Part shown: piece after piece, positions 12,533-21,250 of the stretch
Layout: every line of letters starts with the position of its first letter
Numbering within the stretch: the stretch's first letter is position 1
Origin: Cricetomys ansorgei
Taxonomy: Eukaryota; Chordata; Mammalia; Rodentia; Nesomyidae
DNA: 64,000 nucleotides
Reading direction: 5' to 3'
Assembly: GCA_026225945.1 (NCBI GenBank)
Contig: JAMJFZ010001133.1
Span: 13,034,001-13,098,000 of the forward strand
Notes under the pieces: generated by a model
Told to the model about the DNA's origin: nothing
Seen by the model: the letters and a program-made list of their open reading frames with translations, nothing else
Databases searched by the model: none
Made by a program: the position numbers and the translations under genes

Positions 12533-14989
12533 GTGTATGGGTGTATGTGTGTTTTATTTCCTAGATTAAATAGGTGATGTATAAATGTTGTCTCTCAGGT
12601 ACAGGTTTCTGTTTTTGTTCTGTGGCCAGTGTCCTATGCTACTCATTCTCAAGTTCCCAAAGGCTTCTCTAGCATTTTCTGTCCCAGGCTGTGGCCATAG
12701 TCTCCTTGGTTCTTGCTGTCTGGTTTTGCTTTCATCATGAAAATGGTGGATCTGTTGATCTAGTTCTGTATGACAGGGTTATCCCAGCCTGACATGGCTA
12801 TAACCATGTGTATTGGGCAGAATCACCCCTGTGGGTGGACATATCACACAGCCAGGGCCTTTCAGACTAGGCTTAAGTGGCTGTGAGGACCCACCCCGTC
12901 CAAGACAGCACAGGAAAGGGACAGGGACCCTGAATCAGAAAAGAAACTGTGGTCCCTGGCTGAGAGGAGAAAGTGGAGAAGCAGCTACAAGTGACCAGGG
13001 TGACCTCTTGGGAGGCTGGCAGTTCTGAATCGTGAGCTGCATAAGGCTGAGACTGAAAGCATCCATCTTGCAAACTTCTAGGATCCAAGTCTCTCTGGGC
13101 ACACAAGGCTGAATTCATCTGCGAGTTTCTGAGCTGTGGTTTGGAGGTTCAGCGTTTCTCATTTAAATGTACATGACCTCATACTGAATATCGTGTTCTA
13201 GAAGCATCTGATCCACTCAGTGCTGGTTATCTAACCCTCTATGTGTCTGGCCTTCAATTTTACATAGAAACTTTCCATCTGTCCTGTAAGCTTTAAAATC
13301 TGCCCTGGTGGACATCTGACTGTGCCTCCATTTGTCCTTTTTAAAATAAATTCAATATATTTTCTGTTTCAGGGCATTTGACGTAGAACTACTGTATATA
13401 GCACAGTTTCTTAAAATCCCAATAGCAGAAGTTGCCGTCAACTGGACTGAAATTGAGGGTAAGTGTACTATTATTTACAGCTGGTCCTTAGCCGGGCAGT
13501 GCAGTTGTCTGAGAGAGCCTGCTGGCTTGCGTTTACCCCGTCCTTCATAGGGGCCTCCTCAGCCCTCCACGGAATCCTCCATGCTCTATCAGATTTCCTC
13601 CTGCTCTTTTTCCAGATTCTTCTTTGAGTCTTTAGTGGGCCTCCTCCTGGCCCAAGTTTCTAGTAGACAAGGTCCTAGTACTTGAGTGTTACTGAGTACT
13701 TACAAACCACTCCACAGAGCCAAAGAGGGGGACCTCAAGTGTCCATAGTCCATCCAGAACCCCATGTCCTTGCTTGGCCAGGCTTGTCTTGAACTTACAG
13801 ACCCAAGCAGTCCCCGTCTCAGCCTGCAGAGCGTCACCTGTATCTGCACATAGATCCCCAAGTGTAAAGGCCTCTAAAGTCTTCAGCCCTGTGAAGTCTA
13901 CATAAGCCTCTCAGTGCTGCCCATGTGCAGTGGGAGCTCTCGTTTACTCCTACATCCTCCTTGGGACAAACCAAAGGGTTCGCTGAGTGTGGTCAGCTGG
14001 GACCTTTATTGAGTCCCCTCCCCTGTGCACTTGGCCTTCGCACATTTATAGAAACTTAACATAGCCACACCATTATTCTAGAATCAGAGAGGACAGCCTT
14101 GTGGGCAGTTGGGGGGGAGGTAAGATCATTTTCGTCTCAGAGGCAGTTGTATCAACTAGACTTCCTCCTGGTTTGTCCCCAGTTAACAGTAGAGAATGTC
14201 TCCAAACCACTTTTAGTGGCCATGTTTCCTGAAGAAAGCTGTTTGTATTCAGAAGGGTCTGCTTTGAGGGTGGACTTTGATTAGGAGTGATGAGCACTGA
14301 GCCTTCCTCCTGTAGGTGTTCACTGACTGGCAGGTACCACGCCAGCAACCTCTGAACCAGACAGCCTGGGGCTTCTAGGCCAGTGTAGCTGGAGGCAGAA
14401 CTGTGGACAGCTGCCATTTGGACACAGGCATCATTGGTCACTGTTGAGGCTGGTCATTGCTGGACATAGTGACACACACCTGTGGCCCCAGGCCTCAGTA
14501 GTTTGAGGCAAGGGTGAATCGGGCTGCTGGTGAGTTCAAAGCTCTCCTAGGCTGAGATCCCGTCGGGAAGGAGAAGAGATGGGCGGCTCATCTGTAGGCG
14601 TTCTGCGTGTGTGTTACAGAACTGTGGAATTACTGCTTTCCGTGAACTGCCACCCAGTTCCTAGTAGTCTCTCCAGCCTCCGAAACGTCACACTTGAGAG
14701 TCACCTGAGTTTCCTTGCACAGAAAGCTTGGTTTTTATTTGGGGAGGAGAGCCACTTCACACATGTAGAAAACTGCTCTACCACTCAGCCCCAGCCCCAG
14801 CCTGACCTTTAGGGTACAACTTTAAACTGCTGTACCATTCTTCCAATTTAATTTAATTTATTTTTAATTGCAGGCTCTAAATTAGTTCCATTTTGGAGCT
14901 GGCTACAAATGGGCAGAGACCTGCTTTTTATCCGACTTCGGTATCTGATGGGTGCCTGGAGGCTTGAGCAAACAAGGAAAATGATCTAG
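2814..14989 (+). CDS. ALG5: ALG5, dolichyl-phosphate beta-glucosyltransferase (exons 2-10; exon 1 outside window)
   Basis: Spliced CDS: join(2814-2985, 3296-3342, 4899-4967, 5438-5530, 8394-8507, 8903-8962, 11027-11178, 13373-13458, 14874-14989), 909 bases, giving 302 residues plus stop. With the 22 residues expected from exon 1 this makes 324, the length known for the human protein. The enzyme transfers glucose from UDP-glucose to dolichyl phosphate on the cytosolic face of the ER; Dol-P-Glc then feeds the ALG6/ALG8/ALG10 glucosylation steps of the N-glycan precursor. Seen in the sequence: the end of the N-terminal membrane anchor (residues 23-31), the GT2 start VVVPSYNEE (69-77), the DDGS nucleotide-binding motif (109-112), NRGKGGA (140-146), the metal-binding DAD (163-165), GSRAH, QCGFK and ERWAFDVE. 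All introns are GT-AG and all phases join cleanly. No stop or frameshift was found, so the gene looks intact. Confidence 0.97.
3296..3342 (+). CDS. ALG5: ALG5 exon 3 (residues 80-95)
   Basis: 47-base exon. Acceptor CCCCCTTTAG, donor GTATCA. It encodes LPVMMDEALNYLEKRQ, the helix after the first GT2 strand, and ends in phase 0. Confidence 0.95.
3677..3706. repeat. (GT)n microsatellite
   Basis: Uninterrupted GT dinucleotides in ALG5 intron 3. Confidence 0.95.
4498..4690 (+). repeat. B3-type SINE
   Basis: GGCGCTTGCTGTGCGAGCCG, GGAAGGAGAGAGCCAACTCC, GTTGTCCTCTGACCTCCA, then a CA-rich region and an AATAAACTTAAGCAAAAAA tail. Confidence 0.75.
4703..4830 (+). repeat. B3-type SINE, second copy, truncated
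   Basis: GGCTGGCAAAGTGACCCACT, TGCTGCCAAGCCTGACCATC and CACGGTGGGAAGAGAGAACT mark a second copy close behind the first, lacking its CA-rich 3′ part. Confidence 0.7.
4899..4967 (+). CDS. ALG5: ALG5 exon 4 (residues 96-118, DDGS motif)
   Basis: 69-base exon. Acceptor TTCTTGCAG, donor GTAAAA. It encodes KHDPTFTYEVIVVDDGSEDQTSK. The DDGS motif at residues 109-112 is the nucleotide-sugar binding signature of GT2 enzymes. Phase 0 at both ends, so skipping would keep the frame but remove the motif. Intron 4 (4968-5437, 470 bases) carries no recognised repeat. Confidence 0.95.
5438..5530 (+). CDS. ALG5: ALG5 exon 5 (residues 119-149)
   Basis: 93-base exon. Acceptor ATCAACAG, donor GTAATA. It encodes VALKYCQKYGSDKVRVITL followed by VQNRGKGGAVKT. 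The glycine-rich NRGKGGA turn is conserved in the family. Gln139, Lys148 and Thr149 differ from the K, R and M I recall at these positions in human ALG5 (LVKNRGKGGAIRMG). The last two changed codons abut the donor site. Confidence 0.95.
5961..6120 (+). repeat. B1 SINE
   Basis: CCTTTAATCCCAGCACTTGG, GAGGCCAGCCTGGTCTACAG and AGAAACCCTGTCTCGAAAAA, ending in an A-rich tail that continues into an AAATAAAT repeat near 6160-6180. Confidence 0.9.
6570..6690 (-). repeat. B1-related SINE, antisense, diverged
   Basis: CTTGGCCTTGAACTCGGAGC, CTGCCTCAGCCTTCCAAGGG and GATTACAAGTTCATGTCACC are the reverse complement of B1 with many changes. Confidence 0.65.
6937..7097 (-). repeat. B1 SINE, antisense
   Basis: A T-rich run, then CTCTGGCTGTCCTGGAACTC, CTCTGTAGACCAGGATGGCC and AATTAAAGGCATGTACCCAC. 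Confidence 0.85.
7127..7345 (+). repeat. B2 SINE
   Basis: GAGAAATGGCCCAGCAGTTA (box A region), GAGGACCGAGGTTTGGTTCC (box B region), CTTCTTCTGACCTCTGCGGG and an AAAGTAAAACTAAATC tail. Confidence 0.85.
8394..8507 (+). CDS. ALG5: ALG5 exon 6 (residues 150-187, DxD motif)
   Basis: 114-base exon. Acceptor GAATACAG, donor GTGAGT. It encodes GVFSSRGEKILMADADGATK and continues to LNDLQPWP. DAD at residues 163-165 is the divalent-metal and UDP-sugar binding motif of the GT2 fold. Phase 0 at both ends. Intron 6 (8508-8902) contains one antisense B1. Confidence 0.96.
8600..8715 (-). repeat. B1 SINE, antisense, in ALG5 intron 6
   Basis: CAGACAGGGTCTCACTCTGT, GCTAGCCTTGAACTCACAGA and GGGATTAAGGGTGTGTGGCA. 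Confidence 0.8.
8903..8962 (+). CDS. ALG5: ALG5 exon 7 (residues 188-207)
   Basis: 60-base exon after a T-rich tract and TCTCAG, with donor GTGAGA. It encodes DQMAIACGSRAHLEKESIAQ. GSRAH is a conserved segment of the acceptor-side fold in Dol-P-Glc synthases. Phase 0 at both ends. Confidence 0.95.
9262..9467 (-). repeat. B2/B3 SINE, antisense
   Basis: Begins with an A-tail complement, then TCCCCTGGAGCTGGAGTTAC, GGGTCTGAACTCAGGTCCTA and GCACTGAGTCACCCTCCAGA. Confidence 0.8.
10565..10750 (-). repeat. MIR-like ancient SINE, antisense
   Basis: The succession of a TCCTAATAACTCTGTAGGGT segment, GTAGCTGAGGAGACAGAGTT and TTTACTTAAGGCCAGCTTGC follows the MIR core (CCTCACAACAACCCTGTGAGG..., GAGGAAACTGAGGC...). 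Strongly diverged, as expected for a mammal-wide element. Confidence 0.55.
11027..11178 (+). CDS. ALG5: ALG5 exon 8 (residues 208-257 and part of 258)
   Basis: 152-base exon. Acceptor CTGTTGTAG, donor GTAGGT. It encodes RSYFRTLLMYGFHFLVWFLC, a hydrophobic stretch likely to lie against the ER membrane, then VKGVRDTQCGFKLLTREAAA and RTFSSLHIERW. DTQCGFK and ERW are the conserved family motifs near the catalytic base region. Trp258 is split TG|G over intron 8. Confidence 0.96.
11344..11397. repeat. (AT)27 microsatellite
   Basis: Uninterrupted alternating A/T of 54 bases, able to extrude a cruciform. Confidence 0.97.
11603..11758 (-). repeat. B1 SINE, antisense
   Basis: T-run, AAGACAGGGTTTCTCTGTTG, GACCAGGCTGGCCTTGAACT, GGATTAAAGGCGTGTGCCAC and CACTGCCTGGCTCA. 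Close to the B1 consensus, so relatively young. Confidence 0.92.
12452..12552. repeat. Compound (TG)n/(TA)n microsatellite
   Basis: Blocks of TG, TATG and TATATATATG alternate over about 100 bases. Confidence 0.9.
13373..13458 (+). CDS. ALG5: ALG5 exon 9 (residues 258-286)
   Basis: 86-base exon. Acceptor TCTGTTTCAG, donor GTAAGT. It encodes (W)AFDVELLYIAQFLKIPIAEV and AVNWTEIE. AFDVE follows ERW and completes the C-terminal GT2 motif. Gly287 is split G|GC. Confidence 0.96.
13459..14873 (+). other. ALG5 intron 9, no clear repeat
   Basis: 1.4 kb. Apart from a weak B1/B4-like stretch near 14455-14570 (CACACCTGTGGCCCCAGG, AGTTTGAGGC) I see no mobile element or coding signal. Confidence 0.5.
14874..14989 (+). 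CDS. ALG5: ALG5 exon 10, C-terminus and stop
   Basis: Acceptor TTAATTGCAG; the coding part ends at TAG 14987-14989. It encodes (G)SKLVPFWSWLQMGRDLLFI and RLRYLMGAWRLEQTRKMI. The terminal lysine-rich RKMI tail resembles the ER-type tail of human ALG5. Met312 (LMGAW) replaces the Thr I recall in human. The 3′ UTR continues for about 60-160 bases to the polyadenylation signals. Confidence 0.95.
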
Positions 14990-15047
14990 TTTGCTGGCAG
15001 GGCTGGACCTACCAGTGTCATACATTTTCACTTGAATCGAAATTTTC

Positions 15048-15053
15048 AATAAA
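15048..15053 (+). terminator. ALG5: ALG5 proximal polyadenylation signal AATAAA
   Basis: Canonical AATAAA 59 bases after the ALG5 stop codon, followed within about 25 bases by T- and GT-containing sequence. Probably the main 3′ end, giving a very short 3′ UTR. Confidence 0.75.
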
Positions 15054-15135
15054 GCTGCAATGGACTCATTATTTGCCTTTGTATATTCCTAAGAATTAAC
15101 TGCCATGAGGAAAACATGTAACGTCTTTTGGGACA

Positions 15136-15141
15136 AATAAA
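15136..15141 (+). terminator. ALG5: ALG5 second polyadenylation signal AATAAA
   Basis: A second AATAAA 88 bases downstream of the first, followed by TTTTTAAG and TTTGTGTCATG. It could serve as an alternative ALG5 3′ end. Confidence 0.55.
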
Positions 15142-15794
15142 ATTTTTAAGTATTTGTGTCATGAGTTAAGATTTTCTTTTACTTAGCAGTCTTTATTTGG
15201 GCTCCTGTCACTAAGGGTCTGAGATGGACACTTTTGAGACTGAAGACAGGAGCATTTGTTACAGGTGCCTGCACAATTTTTACAAACATGATTAAATCAT
15301 GACCCTGCAATAGCCATTTAAAAATGAAGTTGGTTATGAGTTTTAAGTATGGATTTACCTGTATCACAGAGCATTTCAGACTAGGAATAGCTAGGAAATT
15401 GTATTAAATATGTGAGTGTGTCTCGGTGCTGAAGGTGTCCACTTCCTGTTCCCTTCATCCTTCTCCTGACTTTGCCTGCATTTCGTGCCATCTCACCCCA
15501 TAGCCTTCCCCTCTGGGATTTATGTTCTGTGGAAATTCTGTTTGCTTTTCATCGCTGGCATCAAGCATTCTTGGGCAATCCAGACAACTATTCCTAAACT
15601 GTATTTCTACCCCCTAGAAATCCTTTATCAAAAAAGTGGTTTTTAAATAGTGAGAAATGGATTTAGTTAACACCCAAATTTAGATACTCTAAAGACCAAT
15701 ACAATTATTTTTTTTAAAAAATCCTCCCCCAAAGAAAAAAACAGAATTCTATCATTTCTGACATCATAGAGAAACTAAGGATAGCAATAGCTGT

Positions 15795-16010
15795 GATAGT
15801 TTGGATCTGAAGCGCATGCTCAAGGCCTGTGTATGGATGGCTTGGTCCCCAGCATCTGACAGTTTGGAAGAGTGGAACCTCTAGGATGTGGAACTTAGAA
15901 CAAGATAGGGCACTGGGGGTGTGTGTGCCCTTGAAGGGGATAATGAGAGCAGTGTGTGTGTGACCATACTTACCTCTATAAACACAGAAATCACCCAAGT
16001 TAAGAGTGTA
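15795..16010. repeat. Possible MaLR/LTR-type repeat fragment
   Basis: GTGATAGTTTGGATCTGAAG, then GGCTTGGTCCCCAGCATCTG and TTTGGAAGAGTGGAACCTCT resemble the start of rodent MaLR-type LTRs (gtttg...ggcttgg...aggaggtg). Heavily diverged; family not certain. Confidence 0.35.
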
Positions 16011-17434
16011 GAATATAATCTGCGGTAAAGGACAATTTGATAGAACCTGCTAACATGATGGGCTGTAACAACACTGCCTCAGACAGGGTGGAAAGGCGAG
16101 GACTCTCCATGTGGGCCTACCCTGCCCCCCAAAGATGAAAAACAGGAAGTCTGGTTCTGTAGGTAGTTTTCTCTGGCATTGCCCTGGTAAGGGTGTCTAA
16201 CTTAACACAGCCTCGTGGAGTTCACACATGGCACCTGCAGCTTTCTCTCTGGCCATTAGGGCTGAGGCTCTGTGTGTACGGTGTGGTTTTGAGAGCACAC
16301 ATGCCTCAGCTCACATCCAAAGGTCATAGGACAACTCTGGAGCGGGCTTTAGGGATGAAACCCCGGCTGTCGATTCTGTGCAGCGAGAGCTTTCCCGGCT
16401 GAGCCATCTTTCCATAAAATTCTAGATGCCTGGTATCTCTTGCAAGCACACCTCAGTTCTCACAAGACAACAGCAAGCTGAGGCTGTCACCCCTGGCTCC
16501 CTGTGGAAGGGACGTGAGTGTACACTCCCCTCATATTGCAGATGAGCAAGTGACAATCTGCCTCCCCCTGCCTGACCTGGGAACATTTCTGGTGCCACAT
16601 TTTGTTCATACACGTTACAGTTCCACTTGAGCTCCAGAAGTGCCACGAAGTGCGCTGCTTTCTTGCCTCGGCTCTTGGCTCTGACTGACTGGGATTTGAA
16701 ATGCCTGTCAGCCATTTTATTCGTGTCCCGGGATCTTCCGCTGTAAAACAGAAACCGTAAATCTCACCTTGGGAGATGTAAGGGTGGAATTGGTGTCTGC
16801 ACAACACTCACCAGGTTCTGGGGCAGGGAGCTTTCACAGCAGAGCCTCCTCTGCCCTTCATGGCTATATCAGTTCCTCATCTCAGACCCTGTTCATCTAC
16901 ACTGAGCTCTCAGGCGACATTCCTTTTCTTACGTATACAGCTAACAGTTTGTATTTAACAGTTTAACAGTTAGGCTTCTCTTCTCAAAAACCTCAGGTTC
17001 TACACATAGTAGGCATTATGGGCTGTCTTTATGACCTTTATTGCAGTGCCTGGAAGAGGGACATTTTGTCACCAGGCCAGCCCTGTGGGACTGCACCCAC
17101 AGAGACAGCGTATGGTCAGGAGCCCAGGCTGTAGGTGTTCATACACCCTCCAGCACCTCCCACGTCCTCTCCCTGTGACACCTGTGCTTGTGTGCTGGTC
17201 TGGAAGGGTGTGCACTTCTGTCCGATGGCGCTCACTAAGGTCAGTGCTCAGTGTCTAGGACCGCAGCATCTAGGACCTAGAATCTAGAGCGCAGGGAAGT
17301 GCTCGATACCAGTCATGGAGGGAGTGATGACTTCTAAGTAAAGTTCTGGGGAAGGCTGGAAAAGCACAGTTAGGACAGGTCCAGATAAAATGCCGGAAAG
17401 AGACTGCTGTGGTGTGACTGAAATGTCCCCGCAG

Positions 17435-17436
<2 letters not shown>

Positions 17437-17498
<62 letters not shown>

Positions 17499-17499
17499 T
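17437..17499. repeat. (GT)21(GA)10 compound microsatellite
   Basis: Pure GT dinucleotides pass directly into GA dinucleotides at about 17479. Confidence 0.95.
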
Positions 17500-17539
17500 G
17501 GGTGATGGGGGCAGAGGTCCCGATCAGATTTTTGTCCAA

Positions 17540-17905
17540 TTGTAGGATCACCTGGGAAGAGAGAATCTCAGTTGAGAAAATGCTTCCATTAGATTGGCCT
17601 GCAGGCAACTCTGTGGGGCATTTTCTTGATTTATGATTGAACTGGGAGGCCAAGCCCACTCTGTGTGTGTGGGGGGGGAGTGGAACCACCACCCTGGACA
17701 ATACAAGAAAGCAGGCTGAGCAAGCCATGGAGAGTGAGCCAATAAGCAGTGTTCCTCTGAGACCTCTGCTTCAGTTCCTGCTTCCAGGTTCTTCCCCTGA
17801 CTGATGAACTGCAAGCTGTGAGATGAAATGAGCCATTTCATCCCTAGGTTGGTTTGTGTCCATGTTAGAACAACAGGAAGCATCTAGAACAGGAACCTTT
17901 GGAAT
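17540..17905 (-). repeat. Rodent interspersed repeat (same family as 43,775-44,185), antisense
   Basis: CAGTTGAGAAAATGCTTCCA, GGGGCATTTTCTTGATTTAT, AAGAAAGCAGGCTGAGCAAG and CCTGCTTCCAGGTTC appear as the reverse complement, in reverse order, of marks in the copy at about 43,775-44,185. A common mid-repetitive family of rodent genomes; I am not sure of its name (RMER1-type is one candidate). Confidence 0.6.
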
Positions 17906-18277
17906 TTCTTGGAAATGAGTGTAGTTGTCAGATGTACTATAGAGGGACTGAGCGCTGTAGCCATTCATCTTCCTGGCAGGGCAGTGAAACCAGTTGCCTC
18001 CAGCTCCAGCCGCAGACCTACAAGCTGCTTCCAGCACAGTGCTTTTCTACCATGATGGACTGCACCCTCTCAGATCCAGACTCAAAATAATCCTTCTCTC
18101 CCTGACATCACTGTTCTTGGGTGTGTGGTATAGAAGTAATGCAGAGAAGTGGGAGGGGTAGGCAGGGTACAGTTACAGTTGTGGGCCGAACCACTCCAAA
18201 GACGGACCAGATACAAGGTATAAGAGATGTACAAAGCCAAGGCTGGGCACCTGCAGACGACCTGCTGAGTGTAAGTC

Positions 18278-18585
18278 AGCTTCCATCAGGATGACATAAT
18301 ACATCAGACAATGGGAGCTGCAAAGGCTCATTTTGGCTCATGGTTTCTGAGGGCTTGGACCTGTTTGTTTGGGTGTGTGGTGGGAGCGTGTGACAAAGGA
18401 GAACTGTTCCCTTCCTGATCACCCAGAAAAGGAGACAGAAAGGGGCCAGGCTACCTATATCCTCTTCCGTTTTATGCTGCCAGTAAGCTAAACTCCTCTA
18501 ACTAGACCATACCACTTCTAATAGCACCACATTCTGGAGGCCAGGCCTTTCATACATAGGTTTAGGGGATGCTTCAGAGCCCAGC
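18278..18585 (+). repeat. Old interspersed repeat, family uncertain
   Basis: CAGCTTCCATCAGGATGACA, AAGGCTCATTTTGGCTCATG, ATAGCACCACATTCTGGAGG and CATAGGTTTAGGGGATGCTT follow an order seen in a common rodent/mammalian repeat (tttattttggctcacagtttc type). Confidence 0.45.
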
Positions 18586-18591
18586 TATGAC

Positions 18592-18643
18592 TGTTCATAT
18601 GTTCATATGACTGTTTATATGATTGTTCATATGTTCATATGAC
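18592..18643. repeat. Two exact 20-base repeats rich in CATATG
   Basis: TGTTCATATGTTCATATGAC occurs at 18592-18611 and again at 18624-18643, period 32. Each copy carries two CATATG palindromes. Confidence 0.9.
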
Positions 18644-18649
18644 AGGTGA

Positions 18650-19330
18650 AAGGACCTCAGAGTCAGCACAGAACATACTCAGACATCAGATTCTTAGTAC
18701 AAAGATATATTTGCCCCAGAGGGACAGAGGGCAGGGACAGGGGGAAGGGAAAGAGGAAGAGGAATATTGTTGTTTCCAGAGGGACAAAAGGACTGCCTCT
18801 CGATAGAGTGGAGATAGAAGTGGCCCTAAAGCAAATGGCAGCTTATATAGAGTCCTAGGTAGGAATGGAAAAAGAAGAGGTACACGGGGAGAAGGGTTGG
18901 CATGACTGGTTCTGATTGGCTGAGAGGAGAACAGAGGCGAGGAAATGTGGACTTCTGGAGAGAAGGTGATATGGAGGGGTTTCTGGGAGTTGGCCTGTGT
19001 GTGAGGCTGGAGCTTCTGACCTATTGCCATCTTGGGGCTATGTGAGAGATGTACTAACAGCCAAAGTTTGATATATACTTGATTTGACTTTAGGAAATGA
19101 GCCCCTTCCCTTATTAGACAAGTGCCCTTTTGTCCCAAACCCTAAGAACCATGGAGCATTCTTAGACTCCAGTCCCTCCACTGTCTGGGTGTGTTCTGTG
19201 CTGACTCAGCAGGTGCAAAGAGGTGCCCTCCTGTGGGCAGAGCATCTGAGGGAGCTCACTCTACCCAATAGGTATACTCTCCCAGAAAAGGGAGATTACA
19301 GCTGTGGTTTTTCAGGTCCCTAACCAAAAT
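18650..19330. repeat. Possible LTR-retroelement fragment, unassigned
   Basis: A GA-rich section, then TCTGATTGGCTGAGAGGAGA and a compact region without SINEs give the feel of an LTR or its flank. No LTR ends, primer-binding site or retroviral reading frame could be identified. Confidence 0.25.
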
Positions 19331-20649
19331 TATAAGGGAATTGCCACCGAATCACAACTGCTGACTGTCTGGTCTCCTGTGCATTTCCATAACATAATGC
19401 TTTGGTAGAAGAGAATTATGGTTCTATTAAATGATCAAAAAAAAAAAAATGGCAGAGGAAGCTAGACCAGAAATGAGAATTCTCATAACCACGGCAGTCA
19501 AAAGAACCAGCCAGTATGAGTGTTCTTCCCAGGGCTGGTGTTCACTCTTTCTTGAACCCCACAAGGTCTTACTGCTTTATCTACCTAAACTTTAGGGATT
19601 AAAGTCCAGAAAAAAACAGTACACACACTCAAAGACCTGCCCCATCCCTCCCCCAAGAAAATCCTGTGCATTCACAGCCTCCATGGTAGACTTATTAGCC
19701 AGCCCAGCAGAAGTCATCAAAGCTTTGTGCTCCCATGGAAGGAGGAAACTGATTGGGCCATCTCTTTCTTCAATATCATTTGGGGATGGGCTGGGCCACA
19801 GGGTATCAATTCAGACAACCTAATTAGTTTACTTGCCTCAAAGTGCACATAAAGCACAGCCTTCATCCAATCTGAGGCTTTCAAGTGTCCCCGCCTTTGG
19901 AAGGCGTATCTTCTGGGGTTTCTTTCTCTCCCAGGACGGTATCAAACCTAACACTTCTCTTGCTGCAGGGTGTATGGGCCAAGTATAGAGAGACACTTTC
20001 AATTTGAAGTTAAAGTGACATTTAAACTTCTGCGGTCCCTTTTCTGCTATCCTTGGATGATGATGCAAAGCTACCATGTTCCGGAAAGTGGTGGTTTTAG
20101 AATTAGGAAAAGAAGTTCAACTGAAGGGCTTTCGTTTACATTTCAAAGGTGCTTCAGTCTCTTAGAGTCCTTTGCCACCCACCCTCTGCCTCTGAAGACC
20201 TGTAAGGTCTGGTGGGGAATCAAAAGTCTTCAGCACACTGGTGCCACTTCCCAATTGCATTTCAGAGGCAGGCGACCTGCAGAGCAGCCAGGCCACTGGG
20301 CAAGAATGTTGCTTGTGCCCACGATGCATAACTGAGTAGATTAGTAGATAGTATGTATTGTATACTGTATATATGCACACTGGGTAAGAAATCACAACCC
20401 GCATCATTACAGAGCTAGTTTGAAACTCCACTCGCCAAGGTCAGATTTTCTTGGCCAGTGCCAGGGCAAGTCATGCCCAGGAGATAAGAGACAGCCGGTA
20501 AGTGTGGCCTCCAGGGACCAGGACTCAGAAGCTCAGGAGACATGCAAGTGTGGTGGTCCAGTCTGCCTCGGGGGATGATTGCCTCTCTCTGCTGCCTGAG
20601 GTTCAGGTGGGGAAGACACGTCTGGGGGTGATCCTGGAGACCCTGCTGG

Positions 20650-21250
20650 CCCCGAAGGCCATCTGCAGACGAGATGTGCTGGGCGGGCGGGTGCTCAGCT
20701 CGGCGGGGCGGGGAGCGCCGCGCGGCCAGGGCGCACGGCCCCTCCTGGCTCGGGCTGCGCGCACGGCCGCCTGGCGCCCTTCCAGCGCGGCGCACTCACG
20801 CGGGCGGCCGAGGAGGAGGCTCCAGCCTGACTGACGCCTCCGGAGCCGCTGTCTCGGTCCCGCCGCCGCCCGGCCCGGCCCTGCAGCTACCGCGCAGCCC
20901 GGGTGCACGGGGGGCACGCGTGGCACCGCACGGACAGGTAAGCGCTGCTGTGCTGCGGGCGCGGGCACCGGGGAGGCCGCTGAGGTCCTCGGGCGTTGGA
21001 CTTGGCTCTCGGTGGAGCCTGGGCGGTGTGTGTGCTGTGGGAGGGCTCCGCCGCAGCCTGGCACCTGGGACCCATCAGGGAGCGCGTGGCCCCCGGCCTG
21101 GGCAGGGATGCGGGATGCGCGTGTGCGGAGTGCAGAGGGATGCACACTCTCCTGCACCCAGAGACAGGCGCCCTCGAGCCCAGTGGTGATGGGAGCTGGG
21201 GGGGTGGGGGGTATCTCTTTGCTGGGGAGCGGGGACTGTAGAGGGGCGAG
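20650..21250 (+). promoter_or_regulatory. SMAD9: SMAD9 promoter CpG island
   Basis: The only strongly CpG-rich stretch in the window. It has GC boxes GGGCGGGCGG (20681-20690) and GGGGCGGGGA (20705-20714), a TGGCGCC element (20772-20778), no TATA box, and frequent CG dinucleotides up to about 21,200. It sits upstream of the SMAD9 coding exons in the same orientation and has a good splice donor after 20937. TSS not located. Confidence 0.75.
20780..20937 (+). other. SMAD9: Probable SMAD9 non-coding exon 1 (5′ UTR)
   Basis: The donor CACGGACAG|GTAAGC after 20937 is a strong consensus. The preceding GC-rich sequence (GGAGGCTCCAGCCTGACTGA, CCGCCGCCCGGCCCGGCCCT) is typical of a 5′ UTR. Start estimated only. 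SMAD9 orthologues have a non-coding first exon separated by a long intron from the ATG exon, which fits. Confidence 0.5.

Larger units (their letters stand above)
11179..13372 (+). other. ALG5 intron 8
   Basis: 2.19 kb. Contains a pure (TA)27 tract (11344-11397), an antisense B1 (about 11603-11758), a weak L2-like CT-rich stretch (about 11770-12060), a short MIR-like tail near 12220-12262, and a compound TG/TA tract (12452-12552). About 12560-13372 shows nothing recognised. Confidence 0.65.
15142..20600. other. ALG5-SMAD9 intergenic region
   Basis: About 5.5 kb between the ALG5 polyadenylation signals and the SMAD9 CpG island. It contains an LTR/MaLR-like piece (about 15795-16010), a (TG)n(GA)n tract, several old interspersed repeats between 17,540 and 18,585, an unassigned possible LTR element (about 18,650-19,330) and a short CATATG repeat. 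About 16,020-17,430 and 19,340-20,600 show nothing recognised. No open frame here has homology I recognise. Confidence 0.6.

Noticed and set aside
17270..17728. 152-residue - frame
   Set aside because: Runs through the (GT)n tract and an interspersed repeat; no recognisable domain.
20603..21189. Long open frames on both strands over the CpG island (171 residues +, 184 residues -)
   Set aside because: GC-rich sequence has few stop codons. The frames overlap on opposite strands, are Arg/Pro/Gly-rich and match no family. Best explained as promoter and 5′ UTR DNA.
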